Shown piece after piece: positions 9,582 through 17,117 of a DNA stretch of 64,000 nucleotides (position 1 is the first letter of the stretch; each line of letters starts with the position of its first letter). The notes below the pieces were generated by a model. The model saw only the letters and a program-made list of their open reading frames with translations. It was not told where the DNA came from and did not search any database. This DNA is from Azophilus sp965215035. GTDB taxonomy: Bacteria; Pseudomonadota; Gammaproteobacteria; Pseudomonadales; Azotimanducaceae. Location: contig OZ244040.1 in the NCBI GenBank assembly GCA_965215035.1, forward strand, positions 310,001 through 374,000, written 5' to 3'. A program made the position numbers and the translations under genes.

Positions 9582-10913
9582 TCACAGCGCCAGCCGCCGC
9601 GACAGGGCGGAGGCGAACCCGGGCGACGCCCCGGCCGTCTCGGCGCGTACCGCCTTGAAGGCGTCGAGGCGCGGATAGCCCTCGCGTATCCGCTCCGGCA
9701 CGCAGCGGGCGTCCTTGGCGAGATAGACCCGCCCGCCGTGGCGATGGGCGATCTCGTCGAGCTCGTCGAGCAACGCCAGCACGCCGTTGCGCATCGGGAA
9801 ATCGAGCGCGAGGGTATAGCCTTCCATTGGGAACGACATCAGCCCGTCTCCGGCAGGGCCGAACAGCCTCGCCACCGCAAGGAACGAACCCTGTCCCCCG
9901 GCGGCCATGCGTTCCAGCAGGGCCGTGATTCCGGAAAGGCCCCCGCTTTTGGGCAGCACGCACTGGTGCTGGACGAAACCCCGCCGCCCGTAGAGGCGGT
10001 TCCACATCCCGACCCGGTCCAGGGGAAAGAAGAATGGACCGAAATGGACCAGCCGCGTCCCGGCACGCGCATGTCCGCGGCGGTAATACAGTTCGTTGAA
10101 GAGACCCATCGAAAAGCGGTTGAGCATAACGGACGGCGCATCGATCGGAAGCGCGAGCTTGCCCCCAGGCACCGGGCGCAGGGGATCGGAGGTGAGCCGC
10201 GGCGGTAGCGCGGCGCGCTCCATGAACGCGCCGCGCGTCATCACCGCACGGCCCATCTTCGCGCCTTGCGCCAGACAGTCGACCCAGACCAAGCTGTAGG
10301 GCCACTCGTGGGACGTCTCTAACAAGGTCATAGTTTCGTCGAGGTTCCGCGTGGCCAGAGTCTCCTCCATCACGAAGGCGGTCTCGATCGGTTGCATCCG
10401 GAAGCTCGCGGAGAGGATCACCCCGGTCAGCCCCATCCCGCCGACGGTGGCCTGAAAGAGGCTGGCGTGTTCCGTGCGGCTGCACGTCCGGACTTCGCCG
10501 TCCGCGGTGGCCAGAATCAGCGATTCGACGTGCGCACCGAAGGATCCGTCGCGGTAATGGTTCTTGCCGTGCACATCCGCGGCGATCATGCCGCCGACGG
10601 TGACGAACCTGGTTCCCGGCACCACCGGCGGAAACCAGCCCCGCGGCACGAAGGTGTCCAGAATGTCGGCGAGCAGCACGCCAGCCTCGCAGGTCAACAG
10701 GCCGGTCTTCGCATCGAACGCCTGCATCCGATCCATCCCGAGCATACAGAGCGTCAGCTCCGGGTTGAGCGCGGCGTCGCCGTAGGAAAGGCCGTTGCCG
10801 CGGGCGATGAGGGTATCGGCGCAGCGGAGCAGGGCGGGCAACGCCTCGCCCTCGCGAAGGCGTTCGACCCGGCAGTCGAGCACCGGATACCGGCCCCAGC
10901 CAGAGAGTTTCAT
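9582..10913 (-). CDS. DprE1-like FAD-dependent decaprenylphosphoryl-ribose 2-oxidase
   Basis: 443-residue oxidase of the PCMH-type FAD family with an ALO-type C-terminus. The FAD-binding half carries IARGNGLSYGDAALN, GVLLADILDTFVPRGWF, TVGGMIAADVHGKNHYRDGS and TVGGMGLTGVI, the pattern of mycobacterial DprE1. The C-terminal half has LAVARLFGPAGDGLMSFP and GGRVYLAKDARC. By family it oxidises the 2-hydroxyl of polyprenyl-phosphoryl-ribose as the first half of epimerisation to arabinose; a DprE2 reductase completes it. It sits in an operon directly before copy D. The 5' end was tandemly duplicated, so a second start-like ATG lies 49 bases upstream. Confidence 0.85.
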   Translation of the reverse strand: MKLSGWGRYPVLDCRVERLREGEALPALLRCADTLIARGNGLSYGDAALNPELTLCMLGMDRMQAFDAKTGLLTCEAGVLLADILDTFVPRGWFPPVVPGTRFVTVGGMIAADVHGKNHYRDGSFGAHVESLILATADGEVRTCSRTEHASLFQATVGGMGLTGVILSASFRMQPIETAFVMEETLATRNLDETMTLLETSHEWPYSLVWVDCLAQGAKMGRAVMTRGAFMERAALPPRLTSDPLRPVPGGKLALPIDAPSVMLNRFSMGLFNELYYRRGHARAGTRLVHFGPFFFPLDRVGMWNRLYGRRGFVQHQCVLPKSGGLSGITALLERMAAGGQGSFLAVARLFGPAGDGLMSFPMEGYTLALDFPMRNGVLALLDELDEIAHRHGGRVYLAKDARCVPERIREGYPRLDAFKAVRAETAGASPGFASALSRRLAL

Positions 10914-10993
10914 GTCAGGGTTCCCCGGAGGACGAAACGCTGGTCCAGCCGGAGAGCTTCATGCCAGGGCTCCCCGGAAGACGAAACGCCGGT
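10896..10993 (-). repeat. 49-bp tandem duplication spanning GtrA stop / oxidase start
   Basis: Two adjacent 49-base units (10896-10944 and 10945-10993) differ at only a few positions. Each contains the tail of the GtrA-like frame, its TGA stop, the overlapping ATGA and the first codons MKLSGW of the oxidase. The upstream copy reads MKLSGWTSVSSSGEP and stops, so only the downstream ATG at 10913 leads into the oxidase. Confidence 0.85.
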
Positions 10994-11060
10994 CCAGCCG
11001 GTACTTGATCGCGTAACCGGCGGACAGCCCGAGAGCGGCCCCCGCGAACGACCGCGCCAT
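10959..11060 (-). pseudogene. GtrA-like membrane protein, C-terminal remnant
   Basis: A 33-codon frame, MARSFAGAALGLSAGY then AIKYRLDRRFVFRGALA, ends in a TGA that overlaps an ATG. GY-x-xKY-x-LDRRFVF is the typical last transmembrane/cytoplasmic end of GtrA-family proteins (about 130 residues). Another reading of nearby upstream bases (VLALRYG) suggests more of the gene in a shifted frame. In mycobacteria a GtrA protein (Rv3789) sits beside dprE1, so the position fits. What is left is too short to function. Confidence 0.6.
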
Positions 11061-11099
11061 AGCGCAGGGCCAGCACCGGACCCGAGCCCGCGACGCCCA

Positions 11100-12857
11100 T
11101 CACGGCGGGTGTCGGCTATCGGTTGCATGCGGCGACCGGGACGGGTTCTGGGGGGGGAAGAGGGAGGACGCACCGCCCCTGTTCACCTTGAAGACCACAC
11201 CGTCCGCCAGTTCCGCCACTGGCTCCAGGCCCGGCAACAACCATAAGTCGGCCTCACCGTAGTCATGGTCGCCGTCTCTCCACTGGTCGAACCAGATCAC
11301 CTGTGCACCATCGGGAACCGTTTCCGCAAACTGCCTCTCCAGCGCAGTGTAGCGGTTCTGGAGATGAAGATAGCGTGTCACGTTCTTTCCGCCCCCTCCG
11401 CCACTGTGAAGAGACAAGGGGTGCGGTGCGTTGCTGTATATCTCTCCCGCAACGGGATTTGCGCGGACGTATCGCAGCACCTCGGAACCGGCCCAGCGTG
11501 GCCCGTTGAAGCCGAGGTACAGGTGGGGGCAGTTGCCGTCCATGATGGTGGAGACGGCCGGAACCGCTAGGCGCACCACCCCTAGGAAGAGAACGATGGT
11601 CACGATGGCGACCAGCACGCTGCCTTTCTTGCCGGCATCTTTTCCCGGCATCATCGTTCGAACGATCGGCAGGCTGCCGATGTCTCCCAAAAGCCTCCTC
11701 TGCCGTTCGTAGCCGAGAATACGGTCCAGTACGAACACTCCGGCTATCAGGACAGGAACATACAGCACACTCAGATATCTCAGCGGAGTACCGTATGCAA
11801 CATAAACACCGACCAGAAGCGATGTGCTCGAGACGAGCAGGACGGGGTACGTCAGCGCAAAGCCCCCGAACAGCCAGACAGGGTGCCAACGGGCGACTGT
11901 GCGTCGCTTGCATTGCTCTCCGATCAGAATGCAGCCAACCGGTACCAGCAGCGCGGCGATTGCTGCCAGCAGCGCAATTACGACTCTATCGAAGAGAGGC
12001 CACCAAGGCAACCCGAGGAATCCACAGCGCCCGGTCTGCATCCAACTCCACAAGGCCCGGACGGCATCCCGCAGCGTTATCGGCACAGGATAGTCTTCAG
12101 CCGGCGGGTTCGTGATGAACTCTCCGGTGTACAAGAGATTGCGTAGCAGCCACAGCGCCATCGGCACCGCCACGATCAGCGAGTAAGCCGTGACGCGTCT
12201 CATCCTCCGGGCCATGGAGGCCCCAGCCCGAGGGTGGAAGAGCAGCAGCAGCCCCACGCAAGCCGGCACGGCCACCCCGATGTACCGGGCCTGCCAAGCC
12301 AGGGCGCTGAACACCGCCGCCCAAAGCAGCGTCCGGGTTCCGCCCTCGGTCAGGAACCTGTCCGTCCGGGTCAGGGCTAGGGTCACCAGCAGGATGAACA
12401 GGGGTTCGGTGAGCGCGGACGACGACCAAGTGAGCAGGGGGGGTGCCAAAGCCGTTGCCAAGCAGCCCCATGCCGCTAGGAATCGGGACTCCAGGCAGTG
12501 CCGTAGGTATCTTCCTACGATGAATACGGTCAGCCCGAAGAAGATTGCGTTGAGGGGGCCGGCGACGGCGACCGGATCGAACAGCCCCAAGCTAGCCAGG
12601 GCCAGCAGCATGGGGTAGAGAGGAGGCCATTTGGTGTAGGGTCGTCCACTGATTTCGAGCAGACCTTCTCCGCTCAAGAGGCTCCGGGCAGCGCCAGTGT
12701 AATGCGCCGTATCCGGGCTCAGCATCACTCCCAAGGCGAGTTCGCGCCCCAGCAACAGGGCGGTGCCCAAGGCGGCGATGGCGATCATCAACAGGGTGAG
12801 TCGGTCGGGCCGAAAGCGCGCCGGCGATACCTGCACCGGGGGTACCTTGAGCGACAT
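11100..12857 (-). CDS. GT-C membrane glycosyltransferase (ArnT/PMT-like)
   Basis: 585-residue polytopic membrane protein. After the first membrane segment (about 20-42) comes the external-loop motif MLSPDTAHYTGAARSLLSGE, followed by YTKWPPLYPMLLAL, a layout typical of GT39/GT83-type enzymes that use polyprenyl-phosphate sugars. About ten hydrophobic segments extend to residue 430. A C-terminal periplasmic tail of about 130 residues includes NAPHPLSLHSGGGGGKNV. It lies 18 bases after the UbiA fusion and before the DprE1-like gene, so it probably uses the same lipid-linked sugar or primes the same glycan. Exact donor and acceptor cannot be read from the sequence. Confidence 0.7.
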   Translation of the reverse strand: MSLKVPPVQVSPARFRPDRLTLLMIAIAALGTALLLGRELALGVMLSPDTAHYTGAARSLLSGEGLLEISGRPYTKWPPLYPMLLALASLGLFDPVAVAGPLNAIFFGLTVFIVGRYLRHCLESRFLAAWGCLATALAPPLLTWSSSALTEPLFILLVTLALTRTDRFLTEGGTRTLLWAAVFSALAWQARYIGVAVPACVGLLLLFHPRAGASMARRMRRVTAYSLIVAVPMALWLLRNLLYTGEFITNPPAEDYPVPITLRDAVRALWSWMQTGRCGFLGLPWWPLFDRVVIALLAAIAALLVPVGCILIGEQCKRRTVARWHPVWLFGGFALTYPVLLVSSTSLLVGVYVAYGTPLRYLSVLYVPVLIAGVFVLDRILGYERQRRLLGDIGSLPIVRTMMPGKDAGKKGSVLVAIVTIVLFLGVVRLAVPAVSTIMDGNCPHLYLGFNGPRWAGSEVLRYVRANPVAGEIYSNAPHPLSLHSGGGGGKNVTRYLHLQNRYTALERQFAETVPDGAQVIWFDQWRDGDHDYGEADLWLLPGLEPVAELADGVVFKVNRGGASSLFPPQNPSRSPHATDSRHPP

Positions 12858-12875
12858 CGCGTTAACCCGACTTGT

Positions 12876-14309
12876 TCACAGCGCGGCGGTGAACGCGGCG
12901 GCCATCGCCATGCCGGCCAGCCAGCTCGTGCGGTCCCGCAGCGTGAACACCACAGGGTCGTCGTCCACGGCACCGCGGTTGGCGAGCAGCGCCATGCGCC
13001 CCAGCCAGTAGACCAGCAACGGGCAGATCAGCCACAGAAACTCCGGCCGGGTATAGAGCGCGTTCACTTCCGGGCTGCGGATGTACAGGGCGACGACGAT
13101 CACCGAGGCAAGGCCGGCGGCCACGCTGAACGCAGCCAGCACCGGGAGATCCTCGATGCGCCAGCCGCGCCCTTCGACCGCGGTGGCACCGGATTCGCCC
13201 AGCCTCTTGAGCTCGGCCTGGCGCTTGACAATGGCCAGGGAGAAGAACGCGAACATGAAGAAGGCGAGGAACCACGGAGACAGCGTGACCGAGACCGCCA
13301 CCCCACCAGCCAAGACGCGCACCATGTAGAGCAGGCCGAGCGTTACCACGTCGACGAACAGCCTTCTTTTCAGCGACAGCGAGTAGGCCAGGGTCAAGAT
13401 CAGGTAGAGCAGCACGCAGAGCCCCCCGGGCCAGGAAAGCTCGAAGGCGAGGGCGAGCCCGCCCGCCGACAGCGCCGCGCCGAGGCCCATCGCCGGCAGC
13501 GGCACCACCTGCCCCGCCGCCATGGGGCGATGGCGCTTGCTCGCGTGTTTGCGGTCATGAGGCAGATCGAGCAGGTCGTTGAACAGGTACGCACCCGATG
13601 CACAGGCCGACAGCGCCGCGAACATCCCCACCGCCGTCAGGTAAGGCCCGGCACCGGTCTCGTGCACGGCGACGAGCGGGGCAAACACCAGCAGGTTCTT
13701 GACCCACTGGTGCGGACGCAATGCCCGCAGCCAGTCGCGCGCACCGCTCCCGAGCCCCGGAAGAAACCGGGCGTCTTCGTCCAGCGCGCGCACTTGCCGA
13801 GCGAGGCGTGCCGGGAGGCTGACGCCGACGGCGCGCCGCGCGTGCCTCCACACCGCCAGATCGCGCCGTTCGTTGCCGACATAGTCGAACCCGCCTTCGC
13901 CGAAGCGCTCCACCAGGGCATGGGCCTTGACCTCGCCGGCCAGATTGGTGCGCCCGTCGGAGGCGAGAAAGCCCGTCGCGCCCACGGCTTCGGCAAGCGG
14001 CGCCACCGCCAGCTCGTCGGCAGACGACGCCAGCCAGACCTCGCGGCCCGCGGCCTTAGCGGCGGCGATCTCGTCGAACACCGCCGGGTTCAGCACCAGC
14101 GTCGACTGCGCGAGCGGAACCTCCTGCGCGACCCCGCGCTTGAGCGCCGCGCGCCCCCGGGCGAGCCGGAAAAGAAGGCCGAGGAGCTTCGTGGGGGAGG
14201 CGGTGAGCAGCCGGGCAGCACCTTCGATCAGTAGGTTGCCGCCCACCAGCGTGCCGTCTACGTCGACGACTAGGGGTGTCGCGGACGAACCTATCGGATG
14301 ACCCTCCAT
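12876..14309 (-). CDS. HAD-UbiA fusion, decaprenyl-phosphate phosphoribosyltransferase-like
   Basis: 477 residues in two parts. Residues 1-190 are a HAD phosphatase-like domain (VVDVDGTLVGGNLL, LASSADELAVAPLAEAVG, FDYVGNERRDLAVW). Residues 200-477 are a UbiA prenyltransferase with the Asp-rich NDLLDLPHDRKHASKRHRP motif and about eight membrane helices. The best functional match is the DPPR synthase type (UbiA, Rv3806c), which transfers 5-phosphoribose from PRPP to a polyprenyl phosphate. In mycobacteria the following dephosphorylation is a separate protein; here the HAD domain could supply it. Similar HAD-UbiA fusions are known from NoeC-type arabinosylation loci. It is the first gene of the cluster, 78 bases after leuS on the same strand. 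Confidence 0.8.
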   Translation of the reverse strand: MEGHPIGSSATPLVVDVDGTLVGGNLLIEGAARLLTASPTKLLGLLFRLARGRAALKRGVAQEVPLAQSTLVLNPAVFDEIAAAKAAGREVWLASSADELAVAPLAEAVGATGFLASDGRTNLAGEVKAHALVERFGEGGFDYVGNERRDLAVWRHARRAVGVSLPARLARQVRALDEDARFLPGLGSGARDWLRALRPHQWVKNLLVFAPLVAVHETGAGPYLTAVGMFAALSACASGAYLFNDLLDLPHDRKHASKRHRPMAAGQVVPLPAMGLGAALSAGGLALAFELSWPGGLCVLLYLILTLAYSLSLKRRLFVDVVTLGLLYMVRVLAGGVAVSVTLSPWFLAFFMFAFFSLAIVKRQAELKRLGESGATAVEGRGWRIEDLPVLAAFSVAAGLASVIVVALYIRSPEVNALYTRPEFLWLICPLLVYWLGRMALLANRGAVDDDPVVFTLRDRTSWLAGMAMAAAFTAAL

Positions 14310-14387
14310 GTATGGCCTGTGTATTGGCTCAGTAGCGATGGCGCTGTTCGATCAAGCGCCCTCCTAGGCGATAGGATATTCATTTCC

Positions 14388-16835
14388 TTAGCCCGCCACT
14401 AGGTTGATGAGCTTGTTCGGCACGTGGATGACCTTGCGCAGCGTCTTGCCGTCCAGATACCGGGCGACGTTGCGGTTCCGTTGCGCCGCCTCTTGAACCG
14501 TCTGGGCGGTTGCCGCGTTGGGCACGCTGACCTGTCCGCGCAGCTTGCCGTTCACCTGCACCGCGATCTCCACCAGTTCGTCGGTGATCTTCGCCGGATC
14601 GTAGGTCGGCCAGCGCGCCGAGGCGAACAGCCCCCCAGTGGCACCGAGCCGGGCATGCAGTTCCTCGGCAACATGGGGCGCGAACGGCGCCAGCAGCAGC
14701 ACCAGGGGCGCAAGTTCCGCCCGGCGCGGTGCACGGCCGCCGGCGCGCACGACATTGAGGTATTCCATCATGGCGGCTATGGCCGTGTTGTAGCGCAAGT
14801 CGGCCGTATGCTCCGTCACCTGCTTGATCGTGCGGTGCAGCGCCCGCTCCACCGAGGGGTCCGCCGGTTCCCCGGAATCCTCTTCCAAGGCACGGCCCAC
14901 ACTCTGCCACAGGCGGTTGAGAAACCCCTGCGGCCCCTGGATGCCCTTGCCCTGATAGTCGCCGCCCTGCTCGTAGGGCCCGAGGAACAAGAGGTAGAGA
15001 CGCATGGTGTCGGCCCCATATTCAGCGATGATATCGTCGGGGACGATCACGTTGCCCTTGCTCTTGGACATCTTGCGCCCGTCGCGAATCAAGAGCCCGT
15101 GGGCGCGGAACTTCCTGAAGGGCTCGGCAAAGCCGATGATACCGAGGTCGTGCAGCGCCATCGTTAGAAAACGCGCATACATCAGGTGCAGCACGGCGTG
15201 TTCGTTGCCACCGATATAGCAGTCCACGGGCAGCCACTTTTTGGTCAACTCGGCATCCATGGGCTGGTCGTCCAGGCCCACCGACGGATAGCGCAAAAAG
15301 TACCAGCCACTGCACAGAAAATTATCGGTCACGTCGGTTTCCCGGTGGGCACGCCCACCACAGGCCGGGCAGGTCGTTTCGTACCAATCGGCCACCCGCG
15401 CCAGCGGGCTCACCCCCGTATCGTCAGGCCGGAAGTCTTCCAGGTAGGGCAGCTCGACGGGCAGTTCCGATTCCGGCACCGGCACGGCACCGCACTCATC
15501 GCAGTGCACCATGGGTATCGGCGGGCCCCAGTAGCGCTGGCGGGACACACACCAGTCGTGCAGGCGGTAGTTGACGCGGGGTTGCGCCTCGCCCCGGGCC
15601 GCAAGGTCGTCAACGATAGCGCGCTTGCCCGCCGCCACGCGCAAACCATCGAAGCGCCCGGAATTCACCAGTACGCCGTCGCCACAGTAGGCTGCGGCCA
15701 GGAGCGTCGAGGCATCCTCCCCCGGCCCGGCCACGACCCGCACCACGGGTAGGCGGAAGGCGGCGGCGAACTCGAAATCGCGCTCGTCGTGGCCGGGCAC
15801 CGCCATGATGGCGCCGGTGCCGTATCCCATCAGCACATAGTCGGCGATCCAAATGGGTATTTCTGCCCCATTGACCGGGTTGATGGCATGGCCGCCCGTG
15901 AAGATGCCGGACTTCTCCTTGTCCACCTTCTGCCGTTCGACGAGATCCCGGGCGGCAACACTGGCGCGGTAGGCCGACACCGCTTGCCGCCGGGGCCCGG
16001 TGGTAACCTGGTCAACCAGGGGATGCTCCGGCGCCAGCACCAGGTAGGTTGCGCCGAACAGCGTGTCGGGCCGCGTGGTGAACACCCGTATGCGCTCGGC
16101 ACGGCCAGGGAGGGCAAAGTCGACATCGGCACCCTCGCTGCGGCCGATCCAGTTGGCCTGGGCTTTCTTGGTCGCATCCGACCAGTCCATGCCTTCCAGG
16201 TTATCGAGCAGTCGCTGGGCGTATTCTGTGATCTTGAAGAACCACTGGGGAAGCTGGCGCTGCTCGACGGTTGCCTCGCAACGCTCGCACTGGCCCTGAA
16301 TCACCTGCTCGTTGGCCAGCACCGTCTTGCAAGACGGACACCAGTTCACGGGTGCGTGGCGCCGCTCCACCAGGCCACCGTGATAGAGCTTCAGGAATAC
16401 CCACTGCGTCCACTTATAGTAGCTAACATGGGTGGTGTTGACGGTGTGGTTCCAGTCGTACATCCCGCCGAAGCGCTTGAGCATGCGGGTGAAGTTCTGG
16501 ATATTCCTTGGTATCAGGTCGTTAGGGTTGGCACCCACCTTGAGCGCGTGGTTTTCCGAGTGGATACCGAACGCGTCGAAACCGATGGGCTCGAACACAT
16601 CCTTGCCGCGCAGCCGCCAGTAGCGGCCGTTCACATCGGCACCCGTGTAGGCGTAGATGTTGCCGATGTGCAGCCCTTCCGCCGACGGGTACGGGAACAT
16701 CATCAGGTTGTAATACGGATCACCGGCGTTTCTCAGATCGGCTGCGGTGAAGCGGTTGATGCCCGCGTGCTCCCACTTCCGCTGCCACTTGAGTTCCACC
16801 GCTTCGGGATCGTACCGGTCGTCCGTGGCGGCCAT
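14388..16835 (-). CDS. leuS: Leucyl-tRNA synthetase
   Basis: 815-residue class I synthetase that charges tRNA-Leu. The HIGH-type motif is GLHIGNIYAYTGADV near residue 55 and the KMSKS motif is DGRKMSKSKGNVIVPDD. The CP1 editing insertion (TRPDTLFGATY) and zinc-type cysteine clusters (CPSCKTVL, CERCEA) lie between them. It is slightly shorter than the E. coli enzyme (860). A perfect hairpin sits 8 bases upstream of the ATG. In E. coli lptE and holA follow leuS; here the DPA-type cluster follows instead. Confidence 0.97.
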   Translation of the reverse strand: MAATDDRYDPEAVELKWQRKWEHAGINRFTAADLRNAGDPYYNLMMFPYPSAEGLHIGNIYAYTGADVNGRYWRLRGKDVFEPIGFDAFGIHSENHALKVGANPNDLIPRNIQNFTRMLKRFGGMYDWNHTVNTTHVSYYKWTQWVFLKLYHGGLVERRHAPVNWCPSCKTVLANEQVIQGQCERCEATVEQRQLPQWFFKITEYAQRLLDNLEGMDWSDATKKAQANWIGRSEGADVDFALPGRAERIRVFTTRPDTLFGATYLVLAPEHPLVDQVTTGPRRQAVSAYRASVAARDLVERQKVDKEKSGIFTGGHAINPVNGAEIPIWIADYVLMGYGTGAIMAVPGHDERDFEFAAAFRLPVVRVVAGPGEDASTLLAAAYCGDGVLVNSGRFDGLRVAAGKRAIVDDLAARGEAQPRVNYRLHDWCVSRQRYWGPPIPMVHCDECGAVPVPESELPVELPYLEDFRPDDTGVSPLARVADWYETTCPACGGRAHRETDVTDNFLCSGWYFLRYPSVGLDDQPMDAELTKKWLPVDCYIGGNEHAVLHLMYARFLTMALHDLGIIGFAEPFRKFRAHGLLIRDGRKMSKSKGNVIVPDDIIAEYGADTMRLYLLFLGPYEQGGDYQGKGIQGPQGFLNRLWQSVGRALEEDSGEPADPSVERALHRTIKQVTEHTADLRYNTAIAAMMEYLNVVRAGGRAPRRAELAPLVLLLAPFAPHVAEELHARLGATGGLFASARWPTYDPAKITDELVEIAVQVNGKLRGQVSVPNAATAQTVQEAAQRNRNVARYLDGKTLRKVIHVPNKLINLVAG

Positions 16836-16842
16836 GGCCCAC

Positions 16843-16860
16843 CCCGCTCAAAAGAGCGGG
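16843..16860 (-). promoter_or_regulatory. Hairpin in the leuS leader
   Basis: Perfect 7-bp stem CCCGCTC/GAGCGGG with a 4-base loop, ending 8 bases before the leuS ATG on the minus strand, with a TATATT stretch just upstream of it. There is no U-run, so an intrinsic terminator is unlikely. It would fold in the leader and lie close to the ribosome binding site, which could modulate leuS translation. Confidence 0.4.
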
Positions 16861-16865
16861 AATAT

Positions 16866-17117
16866 ATCACTTCGCAGCCGGACCTTGGGCGGTGAATCGA
16901 CGTAGATGGCTCGCGGGGTGTCACGCCCCAAGGCGCACGGGCCTTGGGCCGGTCCAGCCGCGCTCGTAGTCCCGGCGGAAGTCACGCCCCGAGGCACCCC
17001 GGGGCCCTAGGTAGCGAATCGACCTAGACGTTCGCCGGGGTTCGCACCGCCGCGCGGTGGCTTTGTAACAGGCCAGCCAGCAAGGCCGACGCAGCACAAG
17101 GCCGAATACCGGAGGCA
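16866..17117. repeat. Degenerate duplications between lnt and leuS
   Basis: No gene. Two features are visible. First, 17045-17108 on the minus strand reads ALCCASALLAGLLQSHRAA, a diverged copy of the lnt C-terminus ALCCAGILGGLLHRQRRA immediately upstream in transcription. Second, 16892-16925 and 17009-17044 are diverged direct copies of each other (gaatcgac-tagat/c, then cgc-ggggt), each followed by a short GC-rich hairpin. The interval grew by local duplication. Confidence 0.6.

Noticed and set aside
9568..10485. 370-codon N-terminal extension of copy D
   Set aside because: It runs through the DprE1-like gene in another frame; the real start at 9567 has a ribosome binding site and family N-terminus.
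12702..14234. 510-codon plus-strand open frame opposite the UbiA gene
   Set aside because: Gln/Arg/His-rich antisense shadow of a recognised gene.
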